From contig DIEY01000098.1 in the NCBI GenBank assembly GCA_002418865.1, positions 1 through 64,000 on the forward strand: a DNA stretch of 64,000 bases, given 5' to 3'. The notes under the pieces were generated by a model. The model ran no database searches. It saw nothing but the letters and a program-made list of their open reading frames with translations, and was not told the DNA's origin. This document shows positions 46,789 through 55,562 of the stretch, piece by piece (positions within the stretch are counted from its first letter, which is position 1; the number at the start of each line of letters is the position of its first letter). Made by a program: the position numbers and the translations under genes. Source of the DNA: Bacteroidales bacterium UBA5762 (GTDB taxonomy: Bacteria > Bacteroidota > Bacteroidia > Bacteroidales > TTA-H9).

Positions 46789-47862
46789 TTATTCTGAGAT
46801 TTCAGCTTTCAATCGTTCAGCATTTTCGGCCAGCATCAATTGATCGATCATTTCCTGTATTTCTCCATTCATAAAGGCTGGAAGATTATAAATGGAATAA
46901 TTGATTCTATGGTCGGTAACACGTCCTTGAGGATAGTTGTAAGTGCGAATTTTTGCAGAGCGGTCTCCAGTAGAAACCATAGTTTTTCGTTTGGAAGCCA
47001 CTTCATCGAGATATTTTTGATATTCTCTTTCATAGATTCTTGTTCGAAGTATATTCATGGCTTTTTCAAGATTTTGCAGCTGTGATTTTTCGTCTTGCAT
47101 TGAAACTACAATGCCTGTAGGAATGTGAGTTAAACGCACAGCCGAGTAGGTTGTGTTCACGCTTTGTCCACCAGGCCCAGAAGAACAAAAAACATCCTTG
47201 CGTATATCGGAAGGTTTTATTTCTACATCTAATTCATCAGCCTCGGGCAAAACAACAACACTAGCAGCCGAGGTATGTATTCTACCTTGTGCTTCGGTTT
47301 TAGGCACACGTTGCACTCTGTGAACTCCCGACTCATATTTCAAGGTTCCGTAAACGTCTTCTCCTGTTACATTGAAAATTATTTCCTTATATCCACCGAG
47401 ACTACCTTCAGTAAAATCTACTATTTCCACTTTCCAGCCCTTGATTTCGCAATAGCGGGTGTACATTCTAAAAAGATCGCCCGCAAACAAAGAGGCTTCA
47501 TCACCTCCAGTGCCTGCCCTAATTTCTATAATGGCATTCTTGCTATCCTGAGGATCTTTTGGAAGCAGTATCAAGCGAATTTGTTCTTCCAACTGTTCTT
47601 TACGTTGTTGCAATACCTCTACCTCATCCTTGGCCATTTCACGTAATTCCTCGTCTTTTTCGGTACTCAGCATTTCCTTAGAGCTTTCGAGATTTGCACT
47701 AATCTTTTCGTATTCTTTATAGGCTTCAACTATAGGTGTCAATTCCTTATAGTCTTTACTAAGCTTTACATACCGCTTCATGTCGGAGATAACTTCGGGC
47801 TGATTCATTGTTTCTCCAATCTCGAGCCAGCGTTTATAAATAGCTTCTAATTTATCGATCAT
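46789..47862 (-). CDS. prfA: Peptide chain release factor 1
   Basis: Terminates translation at UAG and UAA. The start is ATG 47862 (MIDKLEAIYKRWLEIGE), giving 357 aa; a longer frame from 47892 would begin inside the -7 box and is rejected. The stop-recognition tripeptide appears as PKT in RVQRVPKTEAQGRIHTSA, the RF1 counterpart of PxT, and the catalytic loop is SSGPGGQSVNTTYSAVRL. Together with prfB the window encodes both release factors, so all three stop codons are read as stops here. pyrF follows in the same transcript. Confidence 0.96.
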   Translation of the reverse strand: MIDKLEAIYKRWLEIGETMNQPEVISDMKRYVKLSKDYKELTPIVEAYKEYEKISANLESSKEMLSTEKDEELREMAKDEVEVLQQRKEQLEEQIRLILLPKDPQDSKNAIIEIRAGTGGDEASLFAGDLFRMYTRYCEIKGWKVEIVDFTEGSLGGYKEIIFNVTGEDVYGTLKYESGVHRVQRVPKTEAQGRIHTSAASVVVLPEADELDVEIKPSDIRKDVFCSSGPGGQSVNTTYSAVRLTHIPTGIVVSMQDEKSQLQNLEKAMNILRTRIYEREYQKYLDEVASKRKTMVSTGDRSAKIRTYNYPQGRVTDHRINYSIYNLPAFMNGEIQEMIDQLMLAENAERLKAEISE

Positions 47863-47889
47863 TCCATGGAATATTTGCAAAAAAGTTTG

Positions 47890-47897
47890 CAAAATTA
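47890..47897 (-). promoter_or_regulatory. -7 box for prfA-pyrF
   Basis: Minus-strand TAATTTTG fits TAnnTTTG and ends 28 bases before the prfA ATG. Confidence 0.6.
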
Positions 47898-47948
47898 CAG
47901 AACTTCCTCCAGTATATTAGATAGAATTACAAAAAACAGAGAATATCC

Positions 47949-48677
47949 TTATGCCAAGGATGATGGTTTGAGGCAACGTAAATACATTTGGATAGTATTT
48001 TCGAGGCCATAATAGAGTGCATCACAAATCAGTGCATGACCAATAGAAACCTCGAGAAGACCTGGAATATTGTTGGCAAAGTACTTTAGGTTCTGAAGAT
48101 TGAGATCATGGCCGGCATTGATGCCTAAATTACAACTCAAGGCTACATTTGCCGCTTCAATATAAGGCAGAATGGCTTTTGGGGAATCCACTGGATACAT
48201 CGCGGCATAGCGTTCGGTGTAAAGTTCGATGCGATCAGTGCCAATCTTAGCGGCATTTTCTATCATGTGTGTATCGGTTTCGATAAAAATAGAAGTGCGA
48301 ATTCCATGATTTTTCAATTCAGTAACCACTTCCGTGAGGAAGGATTCGTTTTTTATTGTATCCCATCCGGCATTAGAGGTAAGCGCATTGGGTGCGTCAG
48401 GAACAAGAGTTACCTGAGCCGGGTTGACCTCAAGAACTAAATCTAGAAATCTTGGAATAGGATACCCTTCGATATTGAACTCAGTAGTAAGAATTGGTTT
48501 TATGGCTCTAACGTCAGCATAACGAATGTGCCTTTCATCGGGCCGAGGATGTACGGTAATTCCTTGTGCACCAAAATGTTCACAATCTATAGCAGCTTTT
48601 ACTACATCCGGAAGATTGCCTCCACGTGCATTTCTTAGAAGGGCAATTTTATTGATGTTTACGCTTAATTTCGTCAT
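47949..48677 (-). CDS. pdxJ: Pyridoxine 5'-phosphate synthase
   Basis: Final enzyme of the DXP-dependent vitamin B6 pathway, joining 1-deoxyxylulose-5-phosphate and aminoacetone-phosphate. The 242-aa protein has the characteristic start KLSVNINKIALLRNARGG, the active-site GITVHPRPDERHIRY (about residue 37), the Glu in FNIEGYP (about 67), FIETDTHMI (about 126) and INAGHDLN (about 186). Length is usual. It has its own promoter. Confidence 0.96.
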   Translation of the reverse strand: MTKLSVNINKIALLRNARGGNLPDVVKAAIDCEHFGAQGITVHPRPDERHIRYADVRAIKPILTTEFNIEGYPIPRFLDLVLEVNPAQVTLVPDAPNALTSNAGWDTIKNESFLTEVVTELKNHGIRTSIFIETDTHMIENAAKIGTDRIELYTERYAAMYPVDSPKAILPYIEAANVALSCNLGINAGHDLNLQNLKYFANNIPGLLEVSIGHALICDALYYGLENTIQMYLRCLKPSSLA

Positions 48678-48702
48678 TTCGATGAACTATGTATTTATTT
48701 TA

Positions 48703-48710
48703 CAAAAATA
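48703..48710 (-). promoter_or_regulatory. -7 box for pdxJ
   Basis: Minus-strand TATTTTTG fits TAnnTTTG, 25 bases before the ATG at 48677. Confidence 0.55.
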
Positions 48711-48770
48711 CTGTTTATCACACTATACAAAACATCATAAAAACGATAGATTTTTATATCAGTTCTATCC

Positions 48771-48842
48771 CAAAAATTTAACCTTATTGCTTATTTTTGG
48801 CTTAATAAAATTTGTTGCAAGCCAATAAGACAATAAGGTTAA
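48771..48842 (-). terminator. Long hairpin, probable terminator of the His-rich protein gene
   Basis: TTAACCTTATTG (48778-48789) pairs perfectly with 48831-48842, and the stem continues with CTTATT and GGCTT after small bulges, about 23 bp in all, with a 15-base loop. On the minus strand it is followed by AAATTTTTGG. It lies 87 bases past the stop of the gene at 48929. Confidence 0.6.
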
Positions 48843-48928
48843 TCGAGAATTTGAAGCTAAAAGTTTTCTATAGAAGCTCTGCCTCAATAAAAGAGTTTAA
48901 GATAATTTTTGTTCTGAAAGCGATAGAG

Positions 48929-50014
48929 TTATTCTGAGATCTTTTTTTGCAGTACTTTTTTCCCTTGTTGAATTTTTAAATAATACACTGGTTGCGATGT
49001 GAGGGTTAGGATTCTATCATAATTGCCGGAGAATTTCTTCAAGATTTCATGATGAAGCAGGATGCCTTGTTCGTCGAATAATAAGACTTCCAAGTCATCA
49101 GACAGCTCTGTAGTGAAGCGGATATGTATTTTATCTGGGCCAGATCTTTTTATGATAAGTCTGTCGAGACCTAAAGGTTCTTTGGCTTGGGATGGTTTCA
49201 TTGCAGAATGGGAAAGTTTTTTTAAATCTTCGGCGTTCAAATCCGTTATGTTTAAAGTTTTGGATTTCGGCCCCATTTCTGAATATCTCCGACTTTGCGC
49301 TGTTTGGCGAGATGAGTGTATATTGGCTCTTTGGCGGATGCGATTCCATACAATACTGTCACCCGTCCTTTCCCCATTTTTGAAAATAATAAGGGTATCA
49401 ATTCGACCATTTGGAGTTGCTCTGCGAATACATTGGATTTCCTTGGTCAGGGTATCGTCTTTTACGAAAATCTTTCTAATGATCTTAACAGATTTGCCAG
49501 TAGTATCCATAATTATGGAATCGTCAATGAAAGTTCCGAATGGGCAGCCTTCCTGAAAATGGTGAAAGCCATAAGAATGTGAATCAGGCAAATGATGCTC
49601 CCTCAACTTATGGCCCATATAGCCATGATGAGGAAATTCGGGCATTTGCCGAATGGCTTTTTCCAATTGATGCATTGCCATTTCGAGATGTCGCCTGGCT
49701 TCTACAAGATTTTTAGAAATGTGGGGATTTCTTTTTTGCATAAAATCTCTAAAATGAGGTGGATATTCTTCCATCATCTCATCATCCCATTCTTCTGGTG
49801 GAAAAAGCATGTACAAATCTTCTAATTCATTCATGATTTCTTTCCAGTTTGTCTCATCTGGAATAGATTGAAATTCTTGTGAAGGATACTGATTATTGGG
49901 TTGAGCAGAGGACGGTGGCTGATTCTGTCCTAAAACCTGAGAATTAATGCCTAATATTAAGCTTAATAGAAAAGGGAGCATTAGGCAATGTAAAGTACTA
50001 ACTAAAGATTTCAT
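48929..50014 (-). CDS. Histidine-rich exported protein, unknown
   Basis: Predicted secreted protein of 361 aa, with a signal peptide (residues 1-30, ending QVLGQ). Residues 52-125 are acidic and helical (PPEEWDDEMMEEYPPHFRDF). Residues 129-152 hold eight His (FPHHGYMGHKLREHH and onward), followed by a Cys, which suggests metal binding. The last 80 residues (LEVLLFDEQGILLHHEIL ... VYYLKIQQGKKV) resemble a degenerate type IX sorting domain. It is divergent from the histidine kinase gene, with both promoters in a 135-base gap. I recognise no named family; a role as an accessory or target of the two-component system is inference. Confidence 0.6.
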   Translation of the reverse strand: MKSLVSTLHCLMLPFLLSLILGINSQVLGQNQPPSSAQPNNQYPSQEFQSIPDETNWKEIMNELEDLYMLFPPEEWDDEMMEEYPPHFRDFMQKRNPHISKNLVEARRHLEMAMHQLEKAIRQMPEFPHHGYMGHKLREHHLPDSHSYGFHHFQEGCPFGTFIDDSIIMDTTGKSVKIIRKIFVKDDTLTKEIQCIRRATPNGRIDTLIIFKNGERTGDSIVWNRIRQRANIHSSRQTAQSRRYSEMGPKSKTLNITDLNAEDLKKLSHSAMKPSQAKEPLGLDRLIIKRSGPDKIHIRFTTELSDDLEVLLFDEQGILLHHEILKKFSGNYDRILTLTSQPVYYLKIQQGKKVLQKKISE

Positions 50015-50043
50015 AACTTTTTTGTATTTGATTTTTGAATAGA

Positions 50044-50051
50044 CAAAATTA
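50044..50051 (-). promoter_or_regulatory. -7 box for the His-rich protein gene
   Basis: Minus-strand TAATTTTG fits TAnnTTTG, with TTTG 16 bases upstream as a possible -33 element. It lies 30 bases before the ATG. Confidence 0.6.
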
Positions 50052-50137
50052 ATAAGCTATTCATAATCAAAATGTTAAATGCGGTTAAAGTTTGTTAATG
50101 AAAGGTTAAAATGATTACCTAGGCGGGTAAATCAATT

Positions 50138-50145
50138 TAATTTTG
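50138..50145 (+). promoter_or_regulatory. -7 box abutting the histidine kinase start (possible leaderless gene)
   Basis: TAATTTTG fits TAnnTTTG and its G is 5 bases before the ATG at 50150, the same geometry as at the glucosaminidase gene. Confidence 0.6.
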
Positions 50146-50149
50146 CATT

Positions 50150-51952
50150 ATGAATAAATCGGTTATACGTATTGTGATTATTTTGAGTGGTATTTCACTG
50201 GTAAGTTTAGTGATATTGCAATTTGTATGGTTTAAGAATATGTTGCAAATGCGTGAAAACGAGTTTGATAGGGATGTGATGGCAGCTATTACAGAAACAG
50301 CACGGCGTCTTGAACGCGATCAAACCATGTTTTTTGTTTCGAACAGGCTGAGAATGCAAGCTCTCACGGATACGATTCTTGCTTCGACAGCGCAAAAAAG
50401 CCATAGGGCTATAATAGAAAAAAGTAGCCAAAGTAGAAACGCAAGATTTAGCGACAGCATACCTACAAGGCCTGTTGTTACTATAAAACGTCGTCAGAAG
50501 ATAGTTCAAAATAATGGCGACAAGGAAATAGTTGTTAAGCACGAGAACAGATTGGATACTCTGTCTTCAATGAACATGTCAATTTTTTTCGGTTCTTCAA
50601 TGGATGCAATTTTACCTTTGCCCCAATTTCCTCCTGATGAATATTACGATGCAATTATTCGGCGTCAAGAAAAATTTTTCAGACAACATTTCCGAATGAT
50701 GCAAGAGTTCGATTCTGCCTTTATGGGGTATGAAGAGAAAATATTTCCCAATCGTCCTAGGCCTCGACCTCAGAGGCTTAATCCAGACCTTGAATTTCAG
50801 CAGCAAGTTGAAGAACTACAGGCGCAAACCGATTTACTGAGCGATGCACTTGATCGACTGATTTTCGAAATAAAACAACTCGATATACCTGCCCGTGAAC
50901 GGCTCAATGTGCCAGCTTCGTATGAGATTTTAAAACAAGAACTAAAAAATAGAAGTATTGATCTGCCTTTTGAATATGCCATCTTCGATGAGGGAAGGGA
51001 TACACTTGCACAAAGCCCTCGTTTTAATCCTACTTCTAATACCAAAATTTATGAGGCCAATCTTTTATCCGATCGTTTTTTCCAATCGGCCGATCATATA
51101 GCTTTGTATTTTCCCGATCGTAACACCCATTTGCTGAGTTCTATGCTCTGGATTATCACGGGATCGGCATTTTTTACCTTAATTTTAGTTGCCACCTTTA
51201 TTATAAGTATTTTGGTGATACTTCGTCAGAAAAAAATTTCCGATGTCAAATCGGATTTCATCAATAACATGACGCATGAGTTTAAAACCCCTATTGCTAC
51301 AATTTCTTTGGCCGCAGATAGTCTTGTCAATGCACGTATTATTAATGATCCCGAGAAGATTCATTATTTTACCCGTGTAATTAAGGAGGAAAGTAAAAGG
51401 ATGAACACACAAGTGGAAAGCGTGCTGCAAATGGCACTCTTGGATAAAAAAGATTTTTCGCTTCAATTGCAACCTATGGATGCCCACGACTTGATAGCTC
51501 AGGCAGTGCAAAATATCTCCATACAGATTCACAAAAGAGAAGGTGAGATTCAAATGGATTTGCAAGCCACAAATCCCATAGTCGAAGTGGATGAGGTTCA
51601 TTTTTTAAATGTGCTATTTAACCTTTTGGATAATGCTAATAAATATTCTCCTCAATCTCCTCAAATTGTGGTAAGTACTTGGAATAACCATCATTCTTTA
51701 TTTATCTCGGTTAAAGATCATGGAATGGGGATGGATAGGGAAACCCGCAATCGTGCCTTCGAAAAATTCTTTCGGAAATCTACTGGAAACATTCATAACG
51801 TGAAAGGTTTTGGGTTGGGTTTGAGCTATGTAAAAGCAATCGTAATGGCTTGCGGAGGGAATATCCGTATAGAAAGTGAGCCTGAAAAAGGAAGCGAATT
51901 TATTATTGAACTGCCGCAAATTAACCACAATGATGAATCAGCAAACAATTAA
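50150..51952 (+). CDS. Sensor histidine kinase
   Basis: Inner-membrane sensor of 600 aa. The first membrane segment is residues about 5-27 and the second about 332-358. Between them is a periplasmic domain of about 300 residues of no recognised type, rich in Gln, Arg and Glu (FPPDEYYDAIIRRQEKFF) and with a coiled-coil-like stretch near 225-255. The kinase core has the phospho-acceptor His376 in MTHEFKTPIATI, the N box NLLDNANKYS (about 488), the G1 box DHGMGMD (about 526) and G2 GFGLGLSYVKAI (about 555). It overlaps the response regulator start by 20 bases, so the pair is translated together. Confidence 0.93.
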   Translation: MNKSVIRIVIILSGISLVSLVILQFVWFKNMLQMRENEFDRDVMAAITETARRLERDQTMFFVSNRLRMQALTDTILASTAQKSHRAIIEKSSQSRNARFSDSIPTRPVVTIKRRQKIVQNNGDKEIVVKHENRLDTLSSMNMSIFFGSSMDAILPLPQFPPDEYYDAIIRRQEKFFRQHFRMMQEFDSAFMGYEEKIFPNRPRPRPQRLNPDLEFQQQVEELQAQTDLLSDALDRLIFEIKQLDIPARERLNVPASYEILKQELKNRSIDLPFEYAIFDEGRDTLAQSPRFNPTSNTKIYEANLLSDRFFQSADHIALYFPDRNTHLLSSMLWIITGSAFFTLILVATFIISILVILRQKKISDVKSDFINNMTHEFKTPIATISLAADSLVNARIINDPEKIHYFTRVIKEESKRMNTQVESVLQMALLDKKDFSLQLQPMDAHDLIAQAVQNISIQIHKREGEIQMDLQATNPIVEVDEVHFLNVLFNLLDNANKYSPQSPQIVVSTWNNHHSLFISVKDHGMGMDRETRNRAFEKFFRKSTGNIHNVKGFGLGLSYVKAIVMACGGNIRIESEPEKGSEFIIELPQINHNDESANN

Positions 51953-52634
51953 AATATTTCTGGTTGAGGACGATCTTAATTTTGGAGCCATCTTGCAATC
52001 ATACCTCGAACTCAACGATTATGAAGTAATATGGGTAAACGATGGCAAAGATGCCATGACGGCTTTTTATCAAGGAAAATTCGACATTTGTATTCTCGAC
52101 GTCATGCTACCCAATGTTGATGGTTTTAGCATCGCAAAAGAAATCAAACATTTTCAGCCCGACATTCCCCTTATCTTTCTTACTGCAAAAACACTTAAAA
52201 ATGATGTTTTGGAAGGGTTTAAATTGGGAGCCGACGATTACATTACAAAACCTTTCGATAGCGATGTGTTGCTTTATAAGATCAAAGCCATATTGAAACG
52301 GCATGGTCAACTTTCTCACAAGGAAGAACAAAGAGAATTCAAAATTGGGGAATATCGCTTCGATGCATTTCTGCGCATTATTACTCATCATGATGAAAGC
52401 CGCAAGATCAGTCCCAAAGAAGCCGAGCTCCTCAAGATGCTCTGTATAAACATGAACGATATTGTGCCTCGTGAGCTTGCCTTAAAAACCATTTGGGGAG
52501 ATGACAATTATTTTACTACTCGAAGTATGGATGTGTTTATTACGAAATTACGAAAATATCTCAGTAAAGACCCCAATGTAGAGATAGAAAATATACATGG
52601 AACAGGATACAGGCTTTTACTGAAAAACTCTTAA
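51933..52634 (+). CDS. OmpR-type response regulator
   Basis: DNA-binding partner of the upstream kinase (233 aa). ATG 51933 is chosen (MNQQTIKIFLVEDD); an adjacent ATG at 51930 is equally possible. The receiver domain has VEDD (about residue 11), phospho-acceptor Asp56 in ILDVMLPNVDG, Thr in FLTAK and Lys in ITKPFD. The C-terminal winged helix (about 135-233) has SPKEAELLKML and MDVFITKLRKYL, ending in GTGYRLLL. The start lies inside the kinase gene. A natural target would be the 135-base divergent promoter region shared with the His-rich gene. Confidence 0.93.
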   Translation: MNQQTIKIFLVEDDLNFGAILQSYLELNDYEVIWVNDGKDAMTAFYQGKFDICILDVMLPNVDGFSIAKEIKHFQPDIPLIFLTAKTLKNDVLEGFKLGADDYITKPFDSDVLLYKIKAILKRHGQLSHKEEQREFKIGEYRFDAFLRIITHHDESRKISPKEAELLKMLCINMNDIVPRELALKTIWGDDNYFTTRSMDVFITKLRKYLSKDPNVEIENIHGTGYRLLLKNS

Positions 52635-52696
52635 AACCCGAAAAACTCGAACCTTACTTGATAAATCTTCGAAATTCCCTGAAAGAAAAATCGAAT

Positions 52697-53662
52697 CTAT
52701 TTTGGTGTATGTATTCTTTTGTAGTTGGTAAGAAATTGAAGAACATTCCTCTTAATTCTTTCTTCTACATTTTCAAGTGGAGATTTAATGAATTTTTCTC
52801 CTGTAATTTTTTCATAAAGCTCGATATACCTTTCTGATACACTATTTACGAAATCATCATCCATAATAGGAATTTGTTGTCCAGGTTGGCCCATGAAGCC
52901 TCTTTCCATAAGCCATTCTCTCACAAATTCTTTCGAAAGTTGTAGCTGAGGCTGACCTTTAGAAAAACGTTCTTCGTAACCTTCAGCATAGAAATAACGA
53001 GATGAATCGGGAGTATGAACCTCGTCGATGAGATAGATTTCACCATCTTTATTGCCAAATTCATATTTTGTATCCACTAGAATAAGTCCTTTTTGGGCAG
53101 CCATCATCGAACCCCTTTCGAAAAGGAGGCGTGTATATTCTTCAATCTGTATATAATCTTCTTCGGGTATTAATCCATTTTGGATGATTTCGTCGCGGGA
53201 GATATCCATATCGTGTCCTTCGGTGGCTTTAGTAGTGGGAGTTATGATGGGTTGTGGAAATCGTTGATGTTCTTTCATGCCTTCGGGCAGAGGAACTCCG
53301 CAAATTTGTCGGGCTCCTTTTTGATAAGCTCTCCATGAGCTACCAGTTAAATAAGCCCTGATGATCATTTCCACAGGATAAGGTTTGCATAAGTAACCCG
53401 TAGTAGCCATGGGATCTGGAGTGTTGATCTTCCAATTGGGAACAATGTCGGATGTGGCATCCAAAAAGTAAGAGGCGATTTGGTTTAAAACCTGTCCCTT
53501 GTAAGGTATGGCTCTTGGCAAAACGACGTCGAAAGCCGAAATCCTGTCGGTTGCTATCATTACCAGAAGGTCATCTACAAAATAGACATCGCGTACTTTG
53601 CCATGATATACTTTTGTTTGTCCGGGGAATTGGTAATTGGTTTCAAGAACTGCGTTATACAT
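52697..53662 (-). CDS. purC: SAICAR synthase
   Basis: Purine-pathway enzyme joining CAIR and aspartate with ATP. The start is ATG 53662 (MYNAVLETNYQFPGQTK), giving 321 aa; the frame is open to 53737, but the extension runs into the phoH gene. Motifs: KVYHGKVRDVYFVDD (about residue 17), ATDRISAFDVVLPRAIPYKG (about 38-57), and DTKYEFGNKDGEIYLIDEVHTPDSSR (about 205, only partly quoted as key segments TKYEFG and DEVHTPDSSR). Length and insertions match the long form found in Bacteroidota. It starts 31 bases after phoH in the same direction. Confidence 0.95.
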   Translation of the reverse strand: MYNAVLETNYQFPGQTKVYHGKVRDVYFVDDLLVMIATDRISAFDVVLPRAIPYKGQVLNQIASYFLDATSDIVPNWKINTPDPMATTGYLCKPYPVEMIIRAYLTGSSWRAYQKGARQICGVPLPEGMKEHQRFPQPIITPTTKATEGHDMDISRDEIIQNGLIPEEDYIQIEEYTRLLFERGSMMAAQKGLILVDTKYEFGNKDGEIYLIDEVHTPDSSRYFYAEGYEERFSKGQPQLQLSKEFVREWLMERGFMGQPGQQIPIMDDDFVNSVSERYIELYEKITGEKFIKSPLENVEERIKRNVLQFLTNYKRIHTPK

Positions 53663-53693
53663 AGATATTGTAAGGTATCTTAATGAATTAAAT

Positions 53694-54680
53694 TTAGGTT
53701 TTGTTAGTATTGTTGGTTTGATGTTGGGCATTGTCACGGCCGTAGGCTTCTACGATGTCTTTTACTAAACGGTGCCTAACAATATCGCGTTCGTCGAGAA
53801 AGACGAAATCGATTCCCTGAATGCCCTTCAGAATTTGAGTGGCATGAATAAGACCCGATTTTTGGGATGGGGGGAGGTCAATTTGGGTGATATCGCCTGT
53901 GATGATAAACTTAGCATTGCGCCCCATACGCGTGAGAAACATTTTTAATTGGTTGAGGGTTGCATTTTGTGCTTCATCGAGGATAGCAAAAGCGTGGTCG
54001 AGGGTGCGTCCTCTCATAAAAGCCAGAGGAGCAACCTCTATGGTCCCATCTTCGAGATAAGTAAGTAATTTCTGTGTTGGAAGCATATCGCGCAAAGCAT
54101 CATACAATGGCTGAAGATAAGGATCGAGTTTGTCTTTTAAATCGCCGGGAAGAAAACCAAGATTTTCACCTGCTTCGACGGCAGGCCGCGTGAGAATGAT
54201 TCGCTTAACTTCCCTGTTCTTTAAAGCTTTAACGGCAAGCGCAACTGCTGTATAGGTTTTCCCTGTGCCTGCCGGCCCAATGGCAAATACCATGTCATTC
54301 TTCTGGCTACTTTCGACTAACATTCGTTGATTAACTGTACGTGCCCTTACCTGCAATCCATGATTTCCATATACCAGAATATCATTCCCTTCTATGGGTC
54401 TTACCTGATTATTTTCATCTTCTTCCTGGCCATTACCGAAGATTTCGAAAAGATCGTTCTCAGTGATTTTACCAAATTCATCGTAATGCACCAATAAAAG
54501 CCCAAAAAGTCGGTCAAATAAATCGATCTGCGATTTTTCACCAATAATTTTGATTACATCTCCACGGGCTATAATTTTTAGTTTTGGGAAACGATCCTTT
54601 ATTAAATTTAAATACCGATCGTTAGGACCATATATTTCGAGTGGGCTATAGGATTCAATTGAGATAATTCTTTCGTTCAT
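53694..54680 (-). CDS. phoH: PhoH-like ATPase
   Basis: Cytoplasmic P-loop ATPase of the PhoH/YbeZ type (328 aa), probably an RNA-associated enzyme working with the YbeY endonuclease in other bacteria. An N-terminal KH-like region (residues about 1-105) precedes the ATPase with Walker A GPAGTGKTYTAVALA (about 133), RPAVEAGENLGFLPGDL (about 163), Walker B AILDEAQNAT (about 230), TRMGRNAKFIITGDITQIDL (about 248) and the arginine in the closing RDIVRH. It is co-directional with purC. Confidence 0.93.
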   Translation of the reverse strand: MNERIISIESYSPLEIYGPNDRYLNLIKDRFPKLKIIARGDVIKIIGEKSQIDLFDRLFGLLLVHYDEFGKITENDLFEIFGNGQEEDENNQVRPIEGNDILVYGNHGLQVRARTVNQRMLVESSQKNDMVFAIGPAGTGKTYTAVALAVKALKNREVKRIILTRPAVEAGENLGFLPGDLKDKLDPYLQPLYDALRDMLPTQKLLTYLEDGTIEVAPLAFMRGRTLDHAFAILDEAQNATLNQLKMFLTRMGRNAKFIITGDITQIDLPPSQKSGLIHATQILKGIQGIDFVFLDERDIVRHRLVKDIVEAYGRDNAQHQTNNTNKT

Positions 54681-54727
54681 CCTGTTTACTTCAACACTTT
54701 ACTTGGGTTTTAAAATTGTGATTTTAG

Positions 54728-54735
54728 TAATTTTG
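54728..54735 (+). promoter_or_regulatory. -7 box for the SAM hydrolase gene
   Basis: TAATTTTG fits TAnnTTTG, with a leader of about 45 bases to the ATG at 54783. It is 7 bases from the oppositely oriented phoH box. Confidence 0.55.
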
Positions 54736-54742
54736 GAGTTCG

Positions 54743-54750
54743 CAAAGTTA
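54743..54750 (-). promoter_or_regulatory. -7 box for phoH-purC
   Basis: Minus-strand TAACTTTG fits TAnnTTTG; the leader is about 60 bases to the ATG at 54680. The two divergent polymerase sites would overlap, so they probably exclude one another. Confidence 0.55.
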
Positions 54751-54782
54751 CATTAAAAAATTACGGAATTATCTCATCTTAA

Positions 54783-55562
54783 ATGCCAATCATTACACTT
54801 ACAAGCGACTGGGGATTAAAGGACCATTATCTGGCAGCAGTAAAAGCGGCTATCTTAAGCCGTATGCCTGAAGTAAAAATCATTGATATCAGCCATCAAA
54901 TACCACCTTTCGATTTGAACCAGGCTTCATTTATTATTAGAAACTGTTGGAAGGCTTTTCCCCAAGGTACGGTACATATAATTGGAATTAATACAGAGGC
55001 TGGGATTAAATCCCCGCATATTGCTTTAGAAGCAGAAGGGCATTATTTTATTGGTGCAGATAATGGAATTTTTAGTTTGATTTTCGATAAAGAGCCCGAA
55101 CACATTATCGAATTAGAAATAATTCAGGATAGCGAGTATTTTACTTTCTCTACCCGAGATGTTTTTGTGAAAGCCGCGTTGTATCTATTAAAAGGAAATC
55201 CCATCGAGGGTTTGGGCTTGCCTCGTCTTAGTCTGAATCCTTGCACCCCCTTTCAACCAGTTATCAACCAAAATTCTATCACGGGTAAAGTAATTTATGT
55301 TGATGTTTATGAGAATGTTTTTACCAATATCAGTCGTGAAATGTTTCAGCAAATCGTCAAGGGAAGGCGTTTTCATATTGAGCTTGGATATAGTAGAAAT
55401 ACGATTCACAAGATTTCAGAGGCTTATAGTGATGTTCCTGAAGGTGAAATATTAGCACTTTTTTCGAGTACAGGTCTATTACAAATAGCTATCAATCGCG
55501 GGAATGCCTCGGGTTTGCTTGGCCTTGGCCTTGATGATAATGTTCGAATTGTTTTTGAATAA
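54783..55562 (+). CDS. SAM hydrolase (DUF62 family, adenosine-forming)
   Basis: 259-aa protein of the S-adenosyl-L-methionine hydroxide adenosyltransferase family, which hydrolyses SAM to adenosine and methionine and is related to fluorinases. Conserved pieces: TLTSDWGLKDHYLAAVKAAI (about residues 5-24), ISHQIPPFDLNQASFII (about 39), GINTEAG (about 75), FIGADNGIFSLIF (about 91) and NVFTNIS (about 178). Why cells hydrolyse SAM this way is not settled. It is monocistronic and divergent from phoH. Confidence 0.9.
   Translation: MPIITLTSDWGLKDHYLAAVKAAILSRMPEVKIIDISHQIPPFDLNQASFIIRNCWKAFPQGTVHIIGINTEAGIKSPHIALEAEGHYFIGADNGIFSLIFDKEPEHIIELEIIQDSEYFTFSTRDVFVKAALYLLKGNPIEGLGLPRLSLNPCTPFQPVINQNSITGKVIYVDVYENVFTNISREMFQQIVKGRRFHIELGYSRNTIHKISEAYSDVPEGEILALFSSTGLLQIAINRGNASGLLGLGLDDNVRIVFE

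Noticed and set aside
47863..47892. Earlier start for prfA
   Set aside because: It begins inside the -7 box at 47890-47897 and adds residues not found in RF1.
49062..49556. 164-codon plus-strand frame
   Set aside because: Shadow of the His-rich protein gene on the opposite strand, which has a signal peptide and promoter.
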